Assembly: GCF_002218085.1 (NCBI RefSeq)
Contig: NZ_BDUC01000013.1
Span: forward strand, 1,669-65,668
Length of the DNA: 64,000 nucleotides
DNA from: Tolypothrix sp. NIES-4075
GTDB taxonomy: Bacteria > Cyanobacteriota > Cyanobacteriia > Cyanobacteriales > Nostocaceae
Direction: 5' to 3'
The notes beneath the pieces are model-generated. The model had not been told where the DNA came from and did not search any database. It was given only the letters and a program-made list of their open reading frames with translations. Both the position numbers and the translations under genes were made by a program. Positions within the stretch are counted from its first letter, which is position 1, and the number at the start of each line of letters is the position of its first letter. This document shows positions 54,394 to 61,312 of this stretch, piece after piece.

Positions 54394-55551
54394 ATGAGAT
54401 ATCAAGTCGGTGGTAGTCTGAAGTATGATGACTCTACATATATTGTCCGTCAAGCAGACGAACAACTTTATACTGGATTAAAAACAGGAAATTTTTGTTA
54501 CGTCTTAGATTGCCACCAAACAGGTAAATCATCTCTATTACACCGGACTATTCATCGCTTAGAAAAAGAAAATTATATATGTGTTTATCTAAATTCATTC
54601 TTATTAGGTATTAATCAAATTACACCTATACAATGGTATAAGGGTATTATTATCAGCTTGTTACATAAGTTAAATCTGACAGAACAGGTCAATTTTCAAA
54701 GTTGGTGGGAGCAGCAATCAGAACTCGAACCTGTACAAAAACTATATAAATTTGTTGAACAAGTGTTGCTGAGAGAAATTCAAAATAAGCGTATTTTCAT
54801 CTTTATCGATAATATTAATAGCCTGCTAAGTTTAAATTTTCCGGTTAACAATTTTTTTATCTGGATTCGTTACTGTTATGAGCAGCAAGCACACAACCCA
54901 AGTTTTCAACGCTTGGGTTTTGCTTTGTTTGGTGTAGCCAGTCCATCTAACCTATTTGCCGATCAACATCGAACTCCCTTTAAGATTGGTCAAGCAATTA
55001 AGTTATCTGACTTTCAATTACATGAAGCTATGCCCTTAGTTGAAGGTTTAGAAGAAGTAGTCAGCCAGCCACAAGCAATATTGCTACATATTATTCATTG
55101 GACAAGAGGACAGCCGTTTCTCACGCAAAAGCTTTGTCAGTTAGTTGTGCAAGTTGCCTTAGAAAGTTATAAAGGAACGATTACCATACCGAACGGGACT
55201 GAAGGGTATTGGGTAGAACAATTGGTGCGATCGCATATTATTCAACATTGGGAATTCCAAGATGAACCTGAACATCTGCTTACCATAAGAGACCGCTTAC
55301 TTTTTGATAAATACAAAGCAAGAAAGTTATTAAAGATTTATCAACGAGTGTTACAAGTAGAGGAACTAAGGAATAGGAACCCAATAGAAAACTTGATACC
55401 AGCCGATAATAGTGAAGAACAGACAGAACTGTTGCTATCTGGTTTAGTGGAAAATTATAACGGTTATCTCAGAGTCAAAAATCCGATTTACCGGAGTGTT
55501 TTCACTCCTCAATGGGTATCAAGACAGTTAGAAAATCTTTCCATTTCTTGA
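54394..55551 (+). CDS. AAA-like (STAND-type) ATPase domain protein (385 aa)
   Basis: Begins MRYQVGGSLKYDDSTYIVRQ, the usual start of cyanobacterial AAA-like proteins; another ATG lies five codons upstream. The P-loop is LDCHQTGKSSLL, with Cys where relatives often have Ser/Arg-rich sequence and no first glycine. Walker B is IFIFIDNINSLL, carrying Asn-Ile-Asn where Glu is expected. The rest (FALFGVASPSNLF, HWTRGQPFLTQKLC) matches the first 390 residues of the AAA/WD40 gene at 61.3 kb. It has no WD40 or other effector domain. The altered Walker B suggests a weak or inactive ATPase. Confidence 0.75.
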   Translation: MRYQVGGSLKYDDSTYIVRQADEQLYTGLKTGNFCYVLDCHQTGKSSLLHRTIHRLEKENYICVYLNSFLLGINQITPIQWYKGIIISLLHKLNLTEQVNFQSWWEQQSELEPVQKLYKFVEQVLLREIQNKRIFIFIDNINSLLSLNFPVNNFFIWIRYCYEQQAHNPSFQRLGFALFGVASPSNLFADQHRTPFKIGQAIKLSDFQLHEAMPLVEGLEEVVSQPQAILLHIIHWTRGQPFLTQKLCQLVVQVALESYKGTITIPNGTEGYWVEQLVRSHIIQHWEFQDEPEHLLTIRDRLLFDKYKARKLLKIYQRVLQVEELRNRNPIENLIPADNSEEQTELLLSGLVENYNGYLRVKNPIYRSVFTPQWVSRQLENLSIS

Positions 55552-55900
55552 TAGGAGCTAGTAATCACAATACATCTGTTAGATAAGTTCTGCATTGCTC
55601 GCCTAAAAAGAGTATAAAATATTACTATTTTTTAGTAAATGTTCGTAGATTTTGGTATTTGGGTTGTGCATAATTACTGCCAAGTTTTCAACCAAATTTT
55701 GATTACAAGTAGTTCCACAACTATTAATACTTAGTATTTAGAGTTCTACTAAAGCAATAATATTTTTACAACACATCAACAAAGAAGTTACAACTTATAC
55801 AAGTTAATAATATTACACTATTTAATTATATTTGTACAAATTCAGGTAAATACAAGAACTGCATTTCTTCACAGAGTTTTTGCAAAACAACTATCCACAG

Positions 55901-55956
55901 AGTGAAAAAGTGGGAAAAGTGGGAAAGTGGGAAAAGTGGGGAAAGTAAGAAAAGTA
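55901..55956 (+). repeat. Tandem AGTGGGAAA-type repeats
   Basis: Six or so degenerate 8-10-nt units (AGTGAAAA, AGTGGGAAA, AGTGGGGAA, AGTAAGAAA) run without spacers. They end about 190 nt ahead of the next AAA gene. This array is more G-rich than the AAGTTAAGA type but has a similar period. Confidence 0.6.
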
Positions 55957-56058
55957 GATAATTGATGTCAGTGCTTAATGTCAAGCTAGTATAATGTAAC
56001 TTACATTTATTAGAATTCCAATGAATTTTAGGTAAAAATGAAATGGCAGTGTATAAAA

Positions 56059-56095
56059 ATTTGCCTACTGAAAATTACATTTTCAGTAGGCAAAT
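56059..56095 (+). terminator. Perfect 16-bp hairpin upstream of the AAA gene
   Basis: ATTTGCCTACTGAAAA, five-base loop, then the exact complement TTTTCAGTAGGCAAAT, followed by AGAAAAAATT. It lies 52 nt before the start at 56148. It could be a terminator of an upstream transcript or a leader hairpin for the following gene; the T-run is absent on the plus strand. Confidence 0.5.
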
Positions 56096-56147
56096 AGAAA
56101 AAATTATTGCTTGTGTCACTCATTTATAAAAAATATCTGGAACAATA

Positions 56148-57575
56148 ATGTATAAAACTAAACGCAATCGAGGAGCGATACTGACTTATACAGGAATTAA
56201 AAGGTTACAATCAGCAATTCTTTCTACGGCGATAGTAGAAAATAAAGGCGAACACTTGAGTTTAGAAGAAATAAGCTCGCGCATTAATGTTTCTACTAGA
56301 ACTTTGAGTAAATTATGGTCTTTAAATGAATGTGTAGATCAAAAAACTATAAAACTCTGTTTTAGTGCTTTTAATCTAGAATTACACAGCGAAGACTACA
56401 CCATAGTCAACAAAGCAAATGATTCTGAGACACCTGAATTATCGTCTATTGCAAATATAGAAGAAGATTTATCTCAAAATTACGAATTAACCTCATTTGC
56501 CGAAGAAAATCACACACAAACTGAACAGATAGAAAATCTTTGGTCATACCCGGATGGTCCCATACCCCTAGATTCTCCATTTTATATTGAACGTCCTCCA
56601 GTAGAGAGAAAAGTTTATCGAGAAATAACTACCAGTGGCTGCGTGATTCGGATTAGGTCTCCCAAACAGATGGGTAAAAGTTCTCTTGTGTTGCGGCTTT
56701 GTGCGTTTGCACAGAAACTTGGGTATCAGACTGTCAATCTAAATTGCTACCAACTTAATGGTGAGTGTCTAACAGATTTAAATAAACTGTTGCGTCATAT
56801 TTGCTGGAAAATTGCAACAGGGTTAGGTATCGATCCCAACCTTAAGGAAAAGTGGAATGAAGAAATTGGCTACAACTTGAGTAGCGGCTTCTATTTAGAA
56901 AACTATTTGTTCGAGCAATGTCAAAGCCCGGTGGTTTTAGCGTTGAATGAAGTTGACTGTTTTTTTGAATATCCTCACATTTGTCAAGAGTTTTTTGCTT
57001 TATTGAGGTCATGGTGTGAGGAAGCACGACACAATCCTAAGTGGCAAAAGCTGAGGTTAGTAATGGTTTACTCAACCGAAGATTACATCTCTATGGATAT
57101 TAACCTCTCTCCTTTTAATATTGGTCTACCTATTCGTCTGAACGATTTTACTCAACCACAAGTAGAAGATTTAGCTAAACGGTATGGTTTAAACTCACTT
57201 AAAACTAAAGATTTTGCCAAACTGATGTCACTAGTAGGAGGACATCCAGCACTAATTCAGATTAGTTTGTACTATCTTTGCTTTCAAGAAATGACCTTGC
57301 AAGAAATAATAAATGATGCGATCGCTAATGGTGGCATCTACCGCGATCATTTATGGAGACATTTTGTCAAGCTGCAAGAAAATCCTAGTCTGGCAAAGAT
57401 CTATGCTAAAGTACTCCAAGCAAAGCAAGGTATTTGTCTTAATCCTATTGAGGCTTACAAGCTTGAAAGTTTGGGATTAATTCGCTTTGAGGGCGATCGC
57501 ATCTTACCTCGTTACGGACTCTACCAGACCTATTTTGCAAAACATTTATCTATCGACAATTGTTTGATAGAGTAA
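56148..57575 (+). CDS. HTH-like domain plus AAA-like ATPase (475 aa)
   Basis: Residues 1-85 look like a small helix-turn-helix module (LSLEEISSRINVSTRTLSKLW). Residues 90-140 are a linker rich in Glu and Asn. The AAA-like core begins PLDSPFYIERPPVERKVYRE, with Walker A IRSPKQMGKSSLVLRL, Walker B VVLALNEVDCFFEYP and the sensor region GGHPALIQISLYYL. This is a common cyanobacterial architecture of unknown function, often linked to signalling or conflict systems. There are no membrane helices. It belongs to the same type of protein as its plus-strand neighbours but is not closely similar in sequence. Confidence 0.8.
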   Translation: MYKTKRNRGAILTYTGIKRLQSAILSTAIVENKGEHLSLEEISSRINVSTRTLSKLWSLNECVDQKTIKLCFSAFNLELHSEDYTIVNKANDSETPELSSIANIEEDLSQNYELTSFAEENHTQTEQIENLWSYPDGPIPLDSPFYIERPPVERKVYREITTSGCVIRIRSPKQMGKSSLVLRLCAFAQKLGYQTVNLNCYQLNGECLTDLNKLLRHICWKIATGLGIDPNLKEKWNEEIGYNLSSGFYLENYLFEQCQSPVVLALNEVDCFFEYPHICQEFFALLRSWCEEARHNPKWQKLRLVMVYSTEDYISMDINLSPFNIGLPIRLNDFTQPQVEDLAKRYGLNSLKTKDFAKLMSLVGGHPALIQISLYYLCFQEMTLQEIINDAIANGGIYRDHLWRHFVKLQENPSLAKIYAKVLQAKQGICLNPIEAYKLESLGLIRFEGDRILPRYGLYQTYFAKHLSIDNCLIE

Positions 57576-57726
57576 TAGTAAAGCATTCACTCAATATCAA
57601 GTACTGCTTAGGCGCAGCCCGCCATAGGCATCGCAGTAGTAGTTGGCACAACTAAGACTTGGCGACGAATAAGCTGAATTTACGATTAATCAGTCGAAAT
57701 AGAAGCAGTGGCTTTTTCTATAGCAA

Positions 57727-57749
57727 GGGACTGGGGACTGGGGACTGGG
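57727..57749 (+). repeat. Heptamer tandem repeat (STRR)
   Basis: GGGGACT is repeated about three times in a row (GGGACTGGGGACTGGGGACT). Short tandemly repeated heptamers like this are typical of nostocalean intergenic DNA. Confidence 0.8.
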
Positions 57750-57951
57750 TGAAAAGTCTTTCTGTGTCAAGTTTTATCATCTTTTGATGTCCTAACCACC
57801 TTGGCGGTTGCTATACATTATTTTCAACAAGAGCGTTAAATTGCTCTAATTTTACACAAGTTTAATTATTTTGAATATTTATTAAATAAATATTTCATAT
57901 CAAATATCAAGCATTTAATATAAGATATTTTCAGTTTGAGATAATTCTTTG

Positions 57952-58003
57952 CTAACTTTCTTAACTGTCTGATTTTTTCTCTTAACTGTCTTAAGTTTCC
58001 TTG
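57952..58003. repeat. Tandem 9-nt repeats (complementary orientation)
   Basis: Units CTAACTTTC, TTAACTGTC, then after a T-rich spacer CTTAACTGTC and TTAAGTTTCC. This is the complement of the AAGTTAAGA-type array seen upstream of mdnA and upstream of the NRPS operon. Confidence 0.5.
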
Positions 58004-58087
58004 CATTTTCGCTTTGATTCTGAAAATATCTAAATGCGTAGATACCAATATATCTTTTGCAAAAGTGCTTTTTGCACTCTTGTGGTC

Positions 58088-58146
58088 AAAGGGAAAAGGT
58101 TAAAGGGAAAGGGGAAAAGACAAAACCTTTCCCCTTTTCCCCTTAC
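58088..58146. repeat. Purine/pyrimidine inverted repeat
   Basis: AAAGGGAAAGGGGAAAAG is followed by ACAAAA and CCTTTCCCCTTTTCCCCTT, able to form a long imperfect hairpin. It is a frequent intergenic repeat type, and related words are seen inside the NRPS genes at 30020 and 41091. Confidence 0.6.
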
Positions 58147-58418
58147 GCTTTTCCCGACTTATGCAAGAAATCTAATATCAGTACATCAGCAATTATAAAA
58201 AGAATTTAATGGGTAAACAGTACTTACAAACCTGGACAATTCTTTCATTTATAATGCCGAGAGCCTACTATATTCCCTTCAAGGGATTGAGAGGATAGGT
58301 TCTCTTGGCAATGGGCGATCGCATCCCAAAATTACCAACTGTTTTCCTTACCTCTCAGGTTGACAACCGAAGCCTTTAAAGAGGCTCAAGCATCATTTTG
58401 TTTTTTCGAGGTAGAGTC

Positions 58419-58742
58419 ATGAAAACCATCAAAAATCTAGCTTGTCTTTTCCTGGTTTGCTTAGCCGTCCTTGGCTTGTGGTTCGGTGGAATGCAACCAG
58501 CAAATGCCGAGGACACTAAAGCTGAGCCTCCCGAATATCCCGCTATTACATGTGAATACAACGGTCAATACTTTCCCAATCCTGCCGATAAACACAGTTT
58601 TTATCAGTGTGCACCTGTAGATAATAATGGAGCACTTCGGGCAGTTCTTCACCAATGTGCAATGGAGGCTGGGACTACAAGGTTGGTTTTCAATCCTGAA
58701 CTTAATGTTTGTGATTGGACTGACAATGTACCAAGCTCCTGA
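58419..58742 (+). CDS. Secreted protein with a chitin-binding peritrophin-A-like domain (107 aa)
   Basis: The chosen ATG at 58419 follows GAGGT by 5 nt; a start seven codons upstream is less likely. Residues 1-31 are a signal peptide (MKTIKNLACLFLVCLAVLGL, cleaved after ANA). The mature part reads ITCEYNGQYFPNPADKHSFY, QCAP, HQCAM, LVFNPELNVCDWTDNV. This is the CBM14 arrangement (C-x-G-x-FPxPxDxxxFYQC and FNPxLxVCDW) with at least four of the usual six cysteines. Such domains bind chitin in insects and viruses and are uncommon in bacteria. It stands alone between repeat-rich spacers, with no chitinase nearby. Confidence 0.75.
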   Translation: MKTIKNLACLFLVCLAVLGLWFGGMQPANAEDTKAEPPEYPAITCEYNGQYFPNPADKHSFYQCAPVDNNGALRAVLHQCAMEAGTTRLVFNPELNVCDWTDNVPSS

Positions 58743-59130
58743 TAGCAACACTTTGTTGTAGCCTTGTGTGTCAAAGTGTGTGTTTGTCCTGTCGATGTTT
58801 GACAACAACAGAGCCGTCAACGCTTTCCCAATGTCTGCTTGAGAAAGGGAAAATACACGGGGCAAAGACAGCACAAAGGCTTGAGGTACTTCTAAGACAT
58901 CCTCTGCTAGAGCTTTGCGCTTTTTCCATGAGCTAGTAGAGGTTTTCCACAGATTTCAGCAGTTGTCACTGAATGATGACGATTTGTCTGAGCAAAGCAC
59001 CGAGTTGTTGACAGAGCTTGAAGCGTATCTGGATCGACTCAGTGAAGAATGAAACACGATCTTTTTACTAGAGTCAGCGATTTAGAATCTCGCATCAGAG
59101 GATCGTATTTGTATTTCGTATGAGGGAAAA
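58743..59130. other. Spacer with a possible ORF tail
   Basis: The frame from about 58885 to TGA at 59050-59052 reads RFFHELVEVFHRFQQLSLND and DDLSEQSTELLTELEAYLDR, an acidic helical segment without a start. On the minus strand the bases around 58780-58920 can also be read as KKRKALAEDVLEVPQAF and LSLPRVFSLSQADIGKALTA. These may be remains of one or two lost genes; I cannot name them. Confidence 0.35.
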
Positions 59131-60184
59131 ATGAAGTTGCAAACCGCCTCACCTGACCAGCCCGGTTTACTGCCCGCATTCTACGATGTGCCTGACAACA
59201 TGGTAGCTGGGGAGCCTGGTTCGATTATCAAGCTGGAAAAAGTCGATGCCCCTGAGGAAGTTCGCGCCTGGCGCGTAATCTATCGATCGCAAACGGCGGC
59301 TGGGATAGCGGTTCCGGTGTCAGGGCTAATTATTGCGCCAAAATCTGCTCGTCCGGGAGCTAATCTGCCCGTTGTCAGTTGGGCGCATGGTACTGTTGGC
59401 GCTGCGCGATATTGTGCGCCGTCTAATGTTCCCAACCCAGTCTCGGATTTTGTCGGCTATCCCTCATTCGAGAGTACGGTGCCGAATGATTATGGTATTC
59501 CTGGGCTGTCAGCCTTTCTCAAAGCAGGATATGTGGTTGTGGCAACCGATTATCAAGGATTAGGAGCCGGACAGAATCACGAATATATCGTGGGTCTGAG
59601 CCAAGCGCGAAATGCGATCGATATTGCTAGAGCTGCTCGTAGCGTGTCTCAAGCAGGTGCAAGCGATCGGGTGGCAGTGCTGGGCTGGTCTCAAGGTGGT
59701 TTAGCGGCGCTGATTGCAGGTGAAAACGCCTACTATGCTCCCGATCTCGATATTGTGGGCGGTAGCCGCTTTAGCCCCCGCCAACCCAGCAACCTTTCTG
59801 ATTCCCGAAATTTCCCAACAATCGACTGGCGGCCCGCGAACGGGGCGCAACATTCTCCTCATCAGGGCTTATACCTGGGCATATCCTGATTTGCAACTGA
59901 GCGACCTATTAACTGACATCGGCATCGAGGCAACTAAGGCCGCTTCTCGGCAGGGCATCCAGCAGTTAGCGATTAGCGGAGACGCTGCTGGTGGGCTGCC
60001 AGTGCTGTTTAAGACGAACACCAATCCTGCGGCGTGGGCGGCTAGATTCACTGAAAATGCCCCTGGAAGGAAGGTTTCCCAAGCTCCCGTACTAGTGATG
60101 CAAGGAACTGCTGATAATATAGTACCTCAAGCTTCCACAGACCTGTATGTGAGCGACGCTTGTAAATCTTCCAGTCGAGTCTCC
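59131..60184 (+). pseudogene. Alpha/beta hydrolase (secretory-lipase-like), frameshifted and cut by an IS
   Basis: The frame from ATG 59131 contains PVVSWAHGTVG, YVVVATDYQGLG and the nucleophile elbow AVLGWSQGGLAALIA. Near 59760 an extra G (GGGCGG) shifts the frame; the next frame continues VAALAPANPATFLIPEI, then ...APVLVMQGTADNIVP with the catalytic Asp region. The 3' end stops at the left end of the IS630 element (SDACKSSSRV), so the terminal helix with the expected His is gone. The extra G could be a sequencing error, but the 3' truncation is real. No signal peptide is evident. The codon use is more GC-rich than its neighbours, hinting at transfer. Confidence 0.8.
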
Positions 60185-61312
60185 TAAGTAGGTGGTTACA
60201 ATTAAATATAAGATAGAGAAAGTCTAAAAAACGGGTGCTACGAGATGTCTGCTCCATTGCGGGTTACATTAACAGATTTAGAAGATTTGACGCTTTTCGA
60301 GTTGCGGGAAGCGACAACAGTTCCTAAACGGACACGCGATCGCGCCCACATAATTAGATTAAATGCCCAAGGATGGAATGTACCAGCGATCGCTAAAATT
60401 TTTGAGTGTCACGAACATACGGTACGAGCAACACTGCGGCGTTGGGAAAATAGGGGTTTGGGAGGATTGTGGGAAACTTCAGGACGGGGAGCAAAGAGCA
60501 AATGGCAAGAGGCAGATTTAGCATATTTAGAGGATTGTTTAGAGCTAGAACCTCGTACTTATAATAGTTTGCAGTTATCAGAAAAATTGGCCCAACATAG
60601 GAATGTACAACTGAGTCCGTCTCGTCTGCGACGTTTGCTCAAAAAAAAAGGTGGAAATGGAAACGCACCCGGCATACTCATAAAGGAAAACAAGACCCAG
60701 AAAAAAGACGAATTAAGCAAGCAGACCTAGATACCCTAAAACAAGCGGCAGTAGACGGTTATATCGAACTCAAGTATCTTGATGAGTCTGGGTGTTGTCG
60801 TTGGAGTCCAGTTAGCTACAGTTACAGTCGTATCGGTAGCCAAAAACAAATGGCACAAGTTGGTAGCCGTGGTGGTCGCATTAGTATTTTGGGTTTATGG
60901 CAACCCCAAGTCAGTTTTGAGTATGCCTTGGTTCAAGGTGGGTTCAAAACAAAACGCTACATCGAGGTTATGGATTGGGTCGCAGCTAAGGCAGAAAACA
61001 CTTTAGCTGAAACTGGTTGTATCACTGTCATTGTTCATGACAATGGCTCCCTGCATACCAGTAATTTAGCAAAACAACGATGGCAAGAATGGCAGGAAAA
61101 AGGACTGTTTATTTTCTTCTTACCACCCTATTGTTCCGAGATGAATCGGATCGAGGAAGAGTGGCATCAACTAAAAACTCATGAAATTGCTGGACAAATG
61201 TTTGACAATAACTACGATTTAGCTATGACAATTATTGATGGGATGGAAGCTCGAAGCATAAAGGGTGAATATGCCCTTGAGCGTCTTATATTTAATTGTG
61301 CCTAGCTACTTA
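60185..61312 (+). mobile_element. IS630-family insertion sequence, about 1128 bp, apparently complete
   Basis: Imperfect 29-bp inverted repeats: TAAGTAG...ACAATTAAATATAAGA at 60185-60213 and its complement at 61284-61312, matching at both ends with a variable centre. Both outer ends start with TA, the usual IS630 target. The left flank is a truncated lipase gene and the right flank a truncated AAA/WD40 gene. Confidence 0.85.
60245..61305 (+). CDS. IS630 transposase, expressed by -1 frameshifting
   Basis: The first frame (from ATG 60245) gives the DNA-binding part with RDRAHIIRLNAQGWNVPAIAKI. At 60641-60649 there is a run of nine A before G (CTC AAA AAA AAA GGT). A -1 slip there gives KRWKWKRTRHTHKGKQDP and the catalytic half: LKYLDESGCCRW (Asp), VIVHDNGSLHTS (Asp) and MNRIEEEWHQLKT (Glu), ending at TAG 61303-61305. 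Programmed slippage on A-runs is common in this IS family, so the element is probably functional, not broken. Confidence 0.88.

Larger units (their letters stand above)
55552..56147. other. Intergenic region with repeats and a hairpin
   Basis: AT-rich DNA without a gene. It contains the AGTGGGAAA-type array at 55901-55956 and the long hairpin at 56059-56095. The A/T-rich part 55610-55860 shows nothing recognisable. Confidence 0.6.
57576..58418. other. Intergenic region rich in short repeats
   Basis: No gene. It holds a HIP1-like SDR word (GCGCAGCCCGCCATAGGCAT, 57612-57631), the heptamer array at 57727-57749, a 9-nt array at 57952-58003, a purine/pyrimidine hairpin repeat at 58088-58146 and the likely promoter of the secreted protein gene. 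The word CTCTTGGCAATGGGCGATCG lies near 58301-58320. Confidence 0.6.

Noticed and set aside
57866..58048. Minus-strand ORF of 60 codons (NLRQLREKIRQLRKLAKN)
   Set aside because: The helical-looking repeat is simply the translation of the tandem 9-nt array.
60245..60730. IS630 transposase considered as a frameshifted pseudogene
   Set aside because: The frame change coincides with a run of nine A, the usual slippage site, and both halves are intact.
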